A stretch of DNA of 64,000 nt from JAEKNW01 sp963678375 (GTDB lineage: Bacteria > Cloacimonadota > Cloacimonadia > Cloacimonadales > JAFGVF01), in contig OY782831.1 of NCBI GenBank assembly GCA_963678375.2, forward strand, positions 1,302,001 to 1,366,000. The letters run 5' to 3'. A program made the position numbers and the translations under genes. Each line of letters starts with the position of its first letter. Within the stretch, counting starts at the first letter, position 1. Under the pieces are notes generated by a model. That model was not told the DNA's origin. It saw only the letters and a program-made list of their open reading frames with translations, and ran no database searches. Shown here one piece after another: positions 1 through 8,854 of this stretch.

Positions 1-51
1 TCAATGTATCATTAGGGGTTTATCTGGAAAGTAACAGTGAAGGGAGGGAAA

Positions 52-1686
52 CTATTTAATTAAAGTAAATTTATTAGTTTTTATCAGTTCATCATTAATA
101 TAAAGTCTATAGAAATAAATACCTGATGGGTGATTATGAAAATTAATTGTTTTCTTTTTTGAATTGCTTTCGACATTACTTGTTTTAACATGTTGTCCTT
201 TAATATTATATATTTCTATGATAGCATCTTGTACTATGTTGGTAAACTCAAAAGTTATTTCAGGATTAAAGGGATTAGGGTATGCTATAATTATTGGCTG
301 TGTCGATATATAATCTTCACTCTCAATTTCAGTATTGATTTCAGGATCAATTTCTGTTAAATCATTTGAAGTTGCTAACATAATTAACTTTCCTGGCCGC
401 CATGGAGCACTGACAGTATCGTACGCCCCAACTACTAAGTCAATTTGACCATCGTTATTAAAATCACCGCTGGTCATATCCCATCCAAAGCCACCTTGAA
501 AAGTTTGATAAATATCTCGAGTACCATTTGCTCCCCCCAGGTAACCATTAACATATCCAGTGGAATAATTTCTTCTGATACCTATTATATCACTATAACC
601 ATCATTATTTATATCATCACAAGCATAATGATATAACCAGTCATAGTATTCTATATGAGAATAGTGTGAGAAATCAATATCTTGACCTCCTAGCCATAAT
701 CTTAAACCCGAACTTCCTACCTCGTTTAATTCATAACCAGATAGAAGAAAATCATCATAGCCATCACCATTAAAGTCATTTACTTGTAAAAGATTTGCAT
801 TTCTGCTTTGAGTTTTAGTTGTAAATGAATAATCAGCCAGAGAGTCAATAAGGGAAGAACCCAAAAAAATTTTATGTTGTGTGTACCAACGAGTACTTCC
901 ATATTCATCTACAATAGATTCACGTCCGCCTATACTATATGAGTAATCACTAAAGCCATCCCCATTTATATCACCTAATCCATCAATTGAACTATAATGA
1001 TTTCCAATAATAGTAATATCATTAGAGATTGCATATTCTTGCAGTGTTTGTCCATCAATTATCTGGAAAGATAGTGGATAATCGGAATTACCAGATCCAA
1101 TAACATAGCCCATATCATCATAACCGTCCCCGTTAATATCACCTAACCCTTTAAAGTTAGAGACTGGTTGGTGATATTGGTCGAGAGAATAGTCAACTTC
1201 AAAGTCATTATAATTATTTCCAAATATTACACATAGTTTAGCTCCCCATATCAACTCATTCTCAGTTGTACCAGCATATGAGATATGAAAGCCAAGATCA
1301 TCAAATCCATCATTATTGATATCTCCTAAGCTTTCAAGATTATTATAAGTGTACAAATAATAGTGGCTTATAATATCAGGAATTTCCTCAAGAGGAAAAT
1401 AGTTGATTATAGAAGAATAAGTATTAGGTAAACCAACCTGATTGCCTTCAAAATAGTACAAAAAATCGCTTATAAGTAGAGTGTCATTCTCAACAGCAAT
1501 GACATCAACAGTTGCTACGAATAAGTCATCATAACCATCCCCATTAAAGTCCAGAGAAGTAATATTTTTCCCAAAACCATCTTCCAAGTTTTCACTTTCA
1601 TACTCCCAGATAGTATCCAGGGTTTGATAAGAGAATAGACAAGATGTGAATAATATTATAGTCAATAAAGTAACAATTGCTTTCAT
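52..1686 (-). CDS. FG-GAP/VCBS beta-propeller surface protein with T9SS sorting domain (paralog A)
   Basis: 544 aa. An N-terminal signal peptide (MKAIVTLLTIILFTSCLFS) is followed by about seven FG-GAP/VCBS repeats, each with a calcium-binding D-[FI]-N-x-D-G-x-x-D loop (for example DFNGDGYDDLF, DINGDGYDDMG, DFNNDGQIDLV), as in integrin-like beta-propellers. The last ~85 residues are a type A T9SS sorting domain (AYPNPFNPE, then EIYNIKGQ, then SGIYFYRL), so export and surface attachment or release by T9SS is expected. The ligand is unknown. The start has AAGGAG upstream. It is nearly identical to the gene at 6983-8605, including about 180 bp of 5' non-coding DNA; the copies diverge mainly between residues ~70 and 150. 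Fold and secretion route rest on family knowledge; the function is not predicted. Confidence 0.9.
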   Translation of the reverse strand: MKAIVTLLTIILFTSCLFSYQTLDTIWEYESENLEDGFGKNITSLDFNGDGYDDLFVATVDVIAVENDTLLISDFLYYFEGNQVGLPNTYSSIINYFPLEEIPDIISHYYLYTYNNLESLGDINNDGFDDLGFHISYAGTTENELIWGAKLCVIFGNNYNDFEVDYSLDQYHQPVSNFKGLGDINGDGYDDMGYVIGSGNSDYPLSFQIIDGQTLQEYAISNDITIIGNHYSSIDGLGDINGDGFSDYSYSIGGRESIVDEYGSTRWYTQHKIFLGSSLIDSLADYSFTTKTQSRNANLLQVNDFNGDGYDDFLLSGYELNEVGSSGLRLWLGGQDIDFSHYSHIEYYDWLYHYACDDINNDGYSDIIGIRRNYSTGYVNGYLGGANGTRDIYQTFQGGFGWDMTSGDFNNDGQIDLVVGAYDTVSAPWRPGKLIMLATSNDLTEIDPEINTEIESEDYISTQPIIIAYPNPFNPEITFEFTNIVQDAIIEIYNIKGQHVKTSNVESNSKKKTINFHNHPSGIYFYRLYINDELIKTNKFTLIK

Positions 1687-1867
1687 AATATCTCCTTTTG
1701 TTTTTTATTATATGCAAAATGCATTCCGTAAAAATATTATAATGTAAATGTTTAATGAATGCTGTTTGGTATTGGTTTTCTCCTATGTGTAAATTAAATT
1801 TTAAGTATACATTCTTTTGTAAAAGATAAAATAGTAAGTTAAGTGTAAACTATATTGATAGGTATCA
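53..1867. repeat. Duplicated ~1.8 kb block, copy A (partner 6984-8786)
   Basis: Direct repeat containing a whole FG-GAP protein gene plus its promoter region. By eye the identity begins at TATTTAATTAAAG beside the stop codon and ends at GGTATCA upstream of the gene. The 12-bp length difference from the partner equals the 4-codon difference between the two proteins. The non-coding upstream part is almost base-for-base identical, which points to a recent duplication or ongoing gene conversion. Confidence 0.9.
1707..1724 (-). promoter_or_regulatory. -10 box with adjoining ATGCA-AAA-TGCAT palindrome (copy A)
   Basis: Upstream of the 52-1686 gene, the minus strand has TATAAT (1707-1712) directly abutting a perfect inverted repeat ATGCA/TGCAT (1712-1724). 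The palindrome sits where the promoter spacer would be, so it could be an operator. No good -35 box is visible. The same arrangement is preserved at 8626-8643. Promoter identity is inference. Confidence 0.4.
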
Positions 1868-1987
1868 TATAGGAGGTATGAAGTATTTATGACACCTAGC
1901 TCAAACAATGAGATAGATCTTTTTAAATAGACCATTTAATCAACAATTTTTCTAATAATTATATCACAACATAGGAACTTTATATAT

Positions 1988-2016
1988 TAAAAAAGGGCGA
2001 CCTGTTAAATTCGCCC
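1988..2016 (-). terminator. Rho-independent terminator after the TldD/PmbA remnant
   Basis: On the minus strand, GGGCGA (2011-2016) pairs with TCGCCC (1995-2000) across a 10-nt loop, followed by a run of T. It lies about 30 bp after the stop of the 2044-2310 fragment and is probably the original terminator of that gene. The rest of the 1687-2043 gap holds only the duplicated 5' region of copy A. Confidence 0.75.
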
Positions 2017-2043
2017 ATGCTTTATTATAGGTTGTTTATTTAT

Positions 2044-2310
2044 TTAGAATCTGGTATTATCTACTAGGGTAAAATCATCAATCAACATTGTAGGAATAAT
2101 AGAAGAAGTATCATTCACAGATTGTTTTCCTAGGGCAAGAATTCTCCTGCTCATATCATGCGGGATTTCATTCCAACGGAAGTTATTAACTGATTTTTCA
2201 ATCTTACCATTTTTGAAGTAGAGAACACCGTGACGGGTAAGTCTTAATAATTCACCACTTATGCTATCAACAACTCGGATATACCAGGAGCAATTATAAA
2301 TAATGTTCAA
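2044..2310 (-). pseudogene. C-terminal remnant of a TldD/PmbA-family metalloprotease
   Basis: About 85 codons remain. The fragment reads WYIRVVDS, then LLRLTRHGVLYFKNGKIEK, then VNNFRWNE, ILALGK and a closing IDDFTLVDN. This is the order of the C-terminal end of TldD/PmbA peptidases (WYIRxVDP, LTRDGxxxIENGKI, NxRxNxSP, ALG, VxDFxFTS). The rest of the roughly 450-aa protein, including the zinc-binding region, is absent. The open frame extends upstream to a GTG at 2325, but that codon lies inside a terminator hairpin, so the homologous part probably begins near 2300. Its own downstream terminator survives. Family assignment is from remembered motifs, not a search. Confidence 0.7.
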
Positions 2311-2320
2311 AAGTAAGAAA

Positions 2321-2345
2321 GGCACGACTTATACCGTGCCTTTTT
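2321..2345 (-). terminator. Hairpin terminator after the beta-helix gene (bidirectional shape)
   Basis: GGCACG (2321-2326) pairs with CGTGCC (2335-2340). It is T-rich on both sides: TTTTTG on the plus strand, TTTCTTACTTTT on the minus. It lies ~80 bp past the stop of the 2422-6969 gene and is the likely end of that transcript. It also marks the broken edge of the TldD/PmbA remnant. Confidence 0.6.
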
Positions 2346-2421
2346 GATATATTTTAACATTTTGTCCATGTTTTAAAAACCCTTTATAATGGGATCCTAA
2401 AGCTCATGGGGTCATATGATA

Positions 2422-5400
2422 CTATTTCATTAATAACATTTTTCTTATTGTATCAAGCTTAGGTGTCTTTAAACGATAAAAATATACACCTGAAGATACT
2501 TTGAGACCAGAAGAATTTTTACCATCCCAAACGACTCTATGAACTCCTTTTGTAAGCTTATCATTAATAAGAGTCTTAACTTTTTGACCTTTGATATTAT
2601 ATATACTAAGCTCAACATTTGCTTCATTGCCAATATTGAAGGATATTGTTGTTTCAGGGTTGAAAGGATTAGGATAATTCCCAATCAGTTTGCTTATAGG
2701 TAGTACATTATCATAAGTCCCATCTATAGAATCATCAAAATCTACAAGATCTAAATAATCATTCCATAGATTATTGCTCAAGATAGTATACTCTGTTGAA
2801 CTGTAAGAATTGAGTTCTGGAAAATTCGATCTAATTTCTATTTTATTCTGTTCAAGATTCGCTAAGTTATAAATTGATGCTATTTCAAGAGTTTTTGCTG
2901 CTTGATAAATTTCATCAGTTGACTCTTCTAATTGTTGAGAAGCTATATTCATTGCTGGTTGATAATCCTTCAGAGCAATATAGCATTTCTTAATTAAATC
3001 ATCAAGAGCTATTTGATATGGTTTGTATTCTTCTACTGTCATAAAAGATGGTACATCAATTTTAATTGATTCATAGAACTCGATTAAATCTTCTAAAGAA
3101 AGACCTAAAATTAGGGTAACATTATATAGCTCATTGAATGCAAATTTCCATTGTGGTACCTCATCACTAACTCTTTCGTTTGATATAGATTTAAATATAG
3201 TTCTAGCTAGTTCATATTCTTGTTTATCAATCTTGCAATATCCCTGATCGAGCCTGTGCAGAGATACATATTCAATAGGAGTTGGTCCTTCTGGAAACTC
3301 ATCAATTACGTCGCAAGTAACAATTTCTTCGTGTGATGATGGGGAAATTGTACACTCCATATCCGACCAATAATTACAATTAGCATTAATATTAATTTGT
3401 GTTTGGCTATTTTCATAATTATAATTACTAAAAGCTAAGTCATAACCTGTTCCAAAATAATTGTGACCTTTTTCCAAATTAATTAATGGCAGATTTTCTG
3501 AGTCACCAACTAAGTATATATTTTTAACTTCATTGTTGTTAAAAATATTCTTTGCATTATATCCCCAGTTTAGATTACTATTTCCAGAAACAAATACACC
3601 CCAATTAGAGCTATTAATAATTTCAGAATTGATTATTCTAGGGGATGAAGATAACAGCATTGTTCCATAATGGAGTGTTGTATTATTAATATTTGCAGCA
3701 TAATAAGGAGTGGTTGGATCATTCTTTGATACATTATTGACTAACAACTGATCAACAAATTTAAGAATTACTCTTTGTAGTGAACAATTTTTTATTTCTA
3801 CTTCATAATACTCTGAGTTAACCCCATATAAACAATTAACAGTCTGAGAAGATAAAAGTTGAAGACCTCTGGAGTCTCCGATAGCATAAATCCCGCTTGA
3901 ACAAGAATCGAAAATACTATTCTCAATAATGTCTTTAGTTATGCTATTGGATGAGTAATTAATACCATGCAATAAATTTGTGAATCTAGCCATATTAATA
4001 TCAAAATATTTCTTATAACTAAGGTCAAAAAGGTTTACTTCGATTCCAATTCCTTTTTTATCCTCATCTACACCGATAAATTCGGTCCGTTCTGAAGAAT
4101 CTTGTGATATAGATAAATATCCATCATTAAGATGGTGCATTTTTATACCAATACAGTTATCCTCAATGTTAAAAATAGTTTCGTCTATTTCAATATTAAA
4201 ATCCAAACTAGCATCAATTCCAATATTGCAGTTTGAAAACTCGACACCAGATTCTAGATTAGTAACACCCCCTGTAGCATCAATTCCAATATTGCAGTTA
4301 TTGAAAGAAACTCCATTGTTTATATTTAATAGACCATTATCAACGAAAATTGCATTACCACATGAGTTAAAGCTGACATTTGAGAAGATATTAGCGGTTC
4401 CACCACTAATTTTAAAAGCAATATCAGCATTATCTATTGAACTATCAAAGATAACGACATTTCCATTATCTAAGCATTCAAATACTGGGTTGTTTTGATT
4501 TGAAACATCAATATTACAAAACGAGATTACTAAATCTCCATTTACCAGAAATTTACTATTGCTTGAAAAATTCACATTGCCTGAAAGCTCTAATGTTGCT
4601 CCTGGATTAATAGTGATAGTAGAGTTATTAAGAACACGGAGATTGTTAAAATGAACATTCTGTCCTGAAATAATTACATCATGGTTAATGGTGCTGTTAT
4701 CAAAAGTGCAACTAGATGCAATAACATCAGGTATAACTCTATCAAGTATCAAGCATCTGGCTTCTCCAGGTCCAATTTCAATAGGATCTGATAAAGTAAA
4801 AACTTCATTAGTATAAATATCAATTAACCTATAATCATTTGGATATGTTCCAGAGAAGGCTAAATTAACGTATTGAGATTGAGCAGGATAAAAAATATCA
4901 TCAGTATTGTCTGTTGGTATATGTGTTAAATTTACGTTATTGTTGTTATCAAGATAAGAACTATGTGGGAAGTTACTTCTTCTGTTAACAAACATAAAAT
5001 AATCCTTAAATCCATCATCATAAACAGAACATTCAACAAATCCTTGATAAGGATCAGTGTTAGTAGTTTCACTAGTATTAAGCGATACTGTAGAAAAATC
5101 ACTATTTGTTAAGCTAATCTGCTCAGAGTTTGGCATAAGTGTCAAAGTCTTATCTGAGTTCCATGTTAAGTTATTTAATAAATTGCCGATTACTTTTAAC
5201 TTACTATTAGCCTCAGCTACAGCTGTAAATTGGCTAGAATAAGTAAAATCTTCTTGAGCATTAAATTTATTAATGATTGATCTTTGATAGTTTTCAGACC
5301 TATAGACTTGTTCAGTATTTTGTAGTAGCCTTTCTTCTTCAGAGAGATGAGGGTAGCCATTCTCAACTGAACCTTCATTTACTCTACCTGGTAATCCATA

Positions 5401-6969
5401 GTTCATGAAATTATACATAAACAGCCCCTTAGCTCCATAGCAAAGTGGTAGATACATTAAAGCTTTCTGTGTTTCAGAAGGTGGCTGATAGTAACCCTCC
5501 CATGTGTAATCATTGACACTATACTTTTTTAATGTACCAAAAGACTGTATAACGGGATAAAAATCAGAACCATTTTCTTCACAAAGCAATCTTTGTTCTC
5601 TGTATGTTCCTAACATTATATCCATCTTTGATTGATAAAATTTAAGTTTATCGCTATTTGTAATGGCATTAGCACCTGTATCAATCCAGTTTCTTGTTTC
5701 CCAGCTTTTTAAAGGATAGAATTGAGGCATAACTTGCTTTATCTCACCAATATCTTGATATGCATTACTAACACAACTAAGTTCACCAAAATTTCTATAA
5801 GCATCATTAAAATCCATATTATAATTCGATTGGAAAATTTTGGTATTATATTCTTGAGCAATTTCGCTAATATATTTTATTCCAGGTAAATTAGTATGGA
5901 AAGGCTCATCTTGTCCTGAAATATACTCAGCTCCACTTGCTAAAGCTTCAGAAATAAAGTATTTGATATCATCATCTGCATCCCCTTCCACTAATGACTC
6001 ATAACCATTATCAGTAAATACTATCTCGTCTATATTAATATCTCCATTATCACAGTAATAAACTATCGGATAAAAGTATAAATTATTACCATAATGGGAT
6101 GTAAAATATTGTACATCATTTGGTAAGTCAATTTCAAAAGGAATAGAGAAGAATGAATCTGTCAAGCTTCTATATTGTTCAATTATTTCTTTAGTGATGA
6201 CTATCTCATCATTAACAAAGCTTACAGGGCAAGTATTGTTGATAAGTGAAACAGGTAATGAAAAAATATCAATCTCTTCGGTTTCTACATTTATAGTTTC
6301 AGTCTTTACACCAACTCTTATTACAGGAGTTGTTGCATTAGAATAGCCATTAAGCATATCTGTAGTTACTTGCATAATTATATTCATTTTAAAGTGAGTT
6401 ATGTCAGTCCCTGGATTATTGCTTATAAAGCCATGAAGCCTCTTATCTTCAACCCAAGGGCTTTCTAAAACATCACATATATAACCAGCTACATCAGTAT
6501 CTGTTTCCATAATTAGGCTATTTTTGCTTTCTCTATCAGTAATAGTCTCGATCATATCTCCACTAATATTAGCTGTATTTCTATACCATTTCATTTCGGG
6601 TTGCCATTCCGGATTCAATTTCTCAGAAGCTGTTGGAGTGCCTAACTCATGTAATTCAGGTTGTATTGTTAAGTTGTTGTAATAGAATTGTTTAAGAATT
6701 GCATCATTACTGCTTCTAATAATAGGACTAATATTGTGGCTTAATAGCGTATTCCTGGGGGAAGTAAACTTAACATCAATTACATGTGTTATCCCCGCTT
6801 CTTGCATTTTAGTTGCTAAATCATTCATGCTATGTTGATCATATCCATTATAGAGTTCATCGAATAGTTGCTGATATTGAGCATAAGCTCCAATCATAAA
6901 TTGATTACTTGTACTATTTAAGCTTAAAGCTACAAGTATAACCAGAACACATAGTAGTTTTCTTTTCAT
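2422..6969 (-). CDS. Giant secreted beta-helix protein with glycosidase-like N-terminal region and T9SS sorting domain
   Basis: 1515 aa. A signal peptide (residues ~1-21) leads into a ~600-residue globular region with features reminiscent of TIM-barrel carbohydrate-active proteins (GQDEPFHTNLPGIKYI, then a PVIQSFGTLKKYS stretch); this likeness is tentative. Residues ~780-1230 are Asn- and Ile-rich, with short repeating strands (FNNCNIGIDA, FSNCNIGIDA, INNSNW) typical of right-handed parallel beta-helices of the pectate-lyase/NosD type. A helical linker precedes the type A T9SS sorting domain (from ~1426: GNYPNPFNPETT, SIYNIKGQKV, SSGVYFYRL). The start has AAAGGA upstream and lies 13 nt after the stop of the 6983-8605 gene, so the two are probably co-transcribed. 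No catalytic residues can be assigned. Confidence 0.85.
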   Translation of the reverse strand: MKRKLLCVLVILVALSLNSTSNQFMIGAYAQYQQLFDELYNGYDQHSMNDLATKMQEAGITHVIDVKFTSPRNTLLSHNISPIIRSSNDAILKQFYYNNLTIQPELHELGTPTASEKLNPEWQPEMKWYRNTANISGDMIETITDRESKNSLIMETDTDVAGYICDVLESPWVEDKRLHGFISNNPGTDITHFKMNIIMQVTTDMLNGYSNATTPVIRVGVKTETINVETEEIDIFSLPVSLINNTCPVSFVNDEIVITKEIIEQYRSLTDSFFSIPFEIDLPNDVQYFTSHYGNNLYFYPIVYYCDNGDINIDEIVFTDNGYESLVEGDADDDIKYFISEALASGAEYISGQDEPFHTNLPGIKYISEIAQEYNTKIFQSNYNMDFNDAYRNFGELSCVSNAYQDIGEIKQVMPQFYPLKSWETRNWIDTGANAITNSDKLKFYQSKMDIMLGTYREQRLLCEENGSDFYPVIQSFGTLKKYSVNDYTWEGYYQPPSETQKALMYLPLCYGAKGLFMYNFMNYGLPGRVNEGSVENGYPHLSEEERLLQNTEQVYRSENYQRSIINKFNAQEDFTYSSQFTAVAEANSKLKVIGNLLNNLTWNSDKTLTLMPNSEQISLTNSDFSTVSLNTSETTNTDPYQGFVECSVYDDGFKDYFMFVNRRSNFPHSSYLDNNNNVNLTHIPTDNTDDIFYPAQSQYVNLAFSGTYPNDYRLIDIYTNEVFTLSDPIEIGPGEARCLILDRVIPDVIASSCTFDNSTINHDVIISGQNVHFNNLRVLNNSTITINPGATLELSGNVNFSSNSKFLVNGDLVISFCNIDVSNQNNPVFECLDNGNVVIFDSSIDNADIAFKISGGTANIFSNVSFNSCGNAIFVDNGLLNINNGVSFNNCNIGIDATGGVTNLESGVEFSNCNIGIDASLDFNIEIDETIFNIEDNCIGIKMHHLNDGYLSISQDSSERTEFIGVDEDKKGIGIEVNLFDLSYKKYFDINMARFTNLLHGINYSSNSITKDIIENSIFDSCSSGIYAIGDSRGLQLLSSQTVNCLYGVNSEYYEVEIKNCSLQRVILKFVDQLLVNNVSKNDPTTPYYAANINNTTLHYGTMLLSSSPRIINSEIINSSNWGVFVSGNSNLNWGYNAKNIFNNNEVKNIYLVGDSENLPLINLEKGHNYFGTGYDLAFSNYNYENSQTQININANCNYWSDMECTISPSSHEEIVTCDVIDEFPEGPTPIEYVSLHRLDQGYCKIDKQEYELARTIFKSISNERVSDEVPQWKFAFNELYNVTLILGLSLEDLIEFYESIKIDVPSFMTVEEYKPYQIALDDLIKKCYIALKDYQPAMNIASQQLEESTDEIYQAAKTLEIASIYNLANLEQNKIEIRSNFPELNSYSSTEYTILSNNLWNDYLDLVDFDDSIDGTYDNVLPISKLIGNYPNPFNPETTISFNIGNEANVELSIYNIKGQKVKTLINDKLTKGVHRVVWDGKNSSGLKVSSGVYFYRLKTPKLDTIRKMLLMK

Positions 6970-6982
6970 AATTTTTCCTTTG

Positions 6983-8605
6983 TTATTTAATTAAAGTAAA
7001 TTTATTAGTTTTTATCAGTTTATCATTAATATAAAGTCTATAGAAATAAATACCTGATGGGTGATTATGAAAATTAATTGTTTTCTTTTTTGAATTGCTT
7101 TCGACATTACTTGTTTTAACATGTTGTCCTTTAATATTATATATTTCTATGATAGCATCTTGTGCTATGTTGGTAAACTCAAAAGTTATTTCAGGATTAA
7201 AGGGATTAGGGTATGCTATAATTATTGGCTGTGTCGATATATAATCTTCACTCTCAATTTCAGTATTGATTTCAGGATCAATTTCTGTTAAATCATTTGA
7301 AGTTGCTAACATAATTAACTTTCCTGGCTGCCAAGGTGCACTGACAGTATCGTATGACCCAACGACTAAGTCAACTTGACCATCGTTATTAAAATCACCG
7401 CTGGTCATATCCCATCCAAAGCCATCTTGAAAAGTTTGATAAATATCCCAAGTTCCATTTATTCCACCCAAACATCCATAAATGTAGCCAGAAGAGTAAT
7501 TTCTCCTAGTACATATTATATCACTATAACCATCATTATTTATGTCATCACAAGAATAGTTATAAAGCCATTCGTAGTATTCTATATGAGAATATTGAGT
7601 GAAATCAATATCTTGACCTCCTAGCCATAATCTTAAACCTGAACTTCCTACCTCGTTTAATTCATAGTCTGATAGCAGAATATCATCATAACCATCACCA
7701 TTAAAGTCATTTACTTTTAAGAGATTAGCATTTTTACCTTGAGTTTTAGTTGTAAATGAATAATCAGCCAGAGAGTCAATAATGGGTGAACCCAAAAAAA
7801 TTTTATGTTCTGTGTACCAGCGAGTACTTCCATATTCATCTACAACAGACTCTCTTTGACGAATACTGTAAGAATAGTCACCAAAACCATCCCCATTTAT
7901 ATCACCTAAACCATCGATTGAAAAATGACGAGAGCTTGTGATGTCATTAGGAATAGTATATTCGTCCAGGCTTTGACCATCAATTATCTGGAAAGATAGT
8001 GGATAATCGGAATTACCACGACCAGTGATATAGCCCATATCATCATAACCGTCCCCGTTAATATCACCTATTCCTTTAAAGTCAGAGACTGGTTGGTGAT
8101 ATTGGTCGAGAGAATAGTCAATTTCAAAATCATTATAGTTATTTCCATAAATAATATTTATTCGCCCACCCCAATAATTAGAAAAACTATTGCTATAGAT
8201 TGACCGAAAGCCTAAATCTTCATAACCATCATTGTTAACATCTCCTAGACTGGTTAGTTTCACAAAAGCACTTTCTTGATAAAAATTAATGGTATCAGGA
8301 ATCGTCTCAGGAAGAGAATAATTGATTATAGATGTATAAGTATTAGGTAAACCATCTTGATTGCCCTCAAAATAATATGAAAAATTGACAATTCGTAAAG
8401 AATCATTCTCAACAGCAATGACATCAACAGTTGCTACGAATAAGTCATCATAACCATCACCGTTGAAGTCCAGGGAAGTAATATTTTTCCCAAAATCATC
8501 TTCGAGGTTTTCACTTTCATACTCCCAGATAGTATCCAGGGTCTGATAAGAGAATAGACAAGATGTGAATAATATTATAGTCAATAAAGTAACAATTGCT
8601 TTCAT
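6983..8605 (-). CDS. FG-GAP/VCBS beta-propeller surface protein with T9SS sorting domain (paralog B)
   Basis: 540 aa, with the same architecture as the 52-1686 protein: signal peptide, about seven calcium-loop FG-GAP repeats, and a T9SS type A sorting domain. The first ~60 and last ~200 residues differ from paralog A at only a few positions. The segment around residues 70-150 is clearly different (SLPETIPDTINFYQESAF here against FPLEEIPDIISHYYLYTY there), so the pair is a mosaic of conserved and diverged parts. It is first in a probable two-gene operon with the beta-helix gene. The ligand and the reason for duplication are unknown. Confidence 0.9.
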   Translation of the reverse strand: MKAIVTLLTIILFTSCLFSYQTLDTIWEYESENLEDDFGKNITSLDFNGDGYDDLFVATVDVIAVENDSLRIVNFSYYFEGNQDGLPNTYTSIINYSLPETIPDTINFYQESAFVKLTSLGDVNNDGYEDLGFRSIYSNSFSNYWGGRINIIYGNNYNDFEIDYSLDQYHQPVSDFKGIGDINGDGYDDMGYITGRGNSDYPLSFQIIDGQSLDEYTIPNDITSSRHFSIDGLGDINGDGFGDYSYSIRQRESVVDEYGSTRWYTEHKIFLGSPIIDSLADYSFTTKTQGKNANLLKVNDFNGDGYDDILLSDYELNEVGSSGLRLWLGGQDIDFTQYSHIEYYEWLYNYSCDDINNDGYSDIICTRRNYSSGYIYGCLGGINGTWDIYQTFQDGFGWDMTSGDFNNDGQVDLVVGSYDTVSAPWQPGKLIMLATSNDLTEIDPEINTEIESEDYISTQPIIIAYPNPFNPEITFEFTNIAQDAIIEIYNIKGQHVKTSNVESNSKKKTINFHNHPSGIYFYRLYINDKLIKTNKFTLIK

Positions 8606-8786
8606 AATATCTCCTTTTGTTTTTTATTATATGCAAAATGCATTCCATAAAAATATTATAATGTAAATGTTTAATGAATGCTGTTTGGTATTGGTTTTCT
8701 CCTATGTGTAAATTAAATTATAAGTATACATTCTTTTGTAAAAGATAAAATAGTAAGTTAAGTGTAAACTATATTGGCCGGTATCA
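6984..8786. repeat. Duplicated ~1.8 kb block, copy B (partner 53-1867)
   Basis: Second copy of the direct repeat, in the same orientation as 53-1867 and about 5.1 kb away. It includes the gene at 6983-8605 and its 5' region. Recombination between the two copies would delete the beta-helix gene between them. Confidence 0.9.
8626..8643 (-). promoter_or_regulatory. -10 box with adjoining ATGCA-AAA-TGCAT palindrome (copy B)
   Basis: Same TATAAT plus ATGCAAAATGCAT arrangement as at 1707-1724, here upstream of the 6983-8605 gene. It would drive that gene and, by read-through, the beta-helix gene whose start lies 13 nt beyond its stop codon. Confidence 0.4.
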
Positions 8787-8800
8787 AGTGAAGTGGAGAA

Positions 8801-8830
8801 AGGGAAGATAAGGGAGGATAAGGGAAGAAT
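8801..8830. repeat. Three 10-bp polypurine tandem units
   Basis: AGGGAAGATA, AGGGAGGATA and AGGGAAGAAT follow each other exactly, at the outer edge of duplicated block B and just past the mrfB-like stop codon. A shorter purine-rich stretch (GTGAAGGGAGGGAAA, 36-50) lies beside the opposite outer edge, next to copy A. Their meaning is unknown. Confidence 0.6.
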
Positions 8831-8854
8831 AGGCATCTAAACTTTAACATAAAT

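Noticed and set aside
445..636. Plus-strand open frame inside the FG-GAP gene (also at 7376-7624)
   Set aside because: It is antisense to the Asp/Asn-rich repeats of a well-supported gene and has low-complexity Ile/Thr/Ser sequence; no ribosome site or homology is apparent.
8801..8830. CRISPR-like repeat array
   Set aside because: The units are 10 bp, directly abutting with no spacers, and no cas gene is present.
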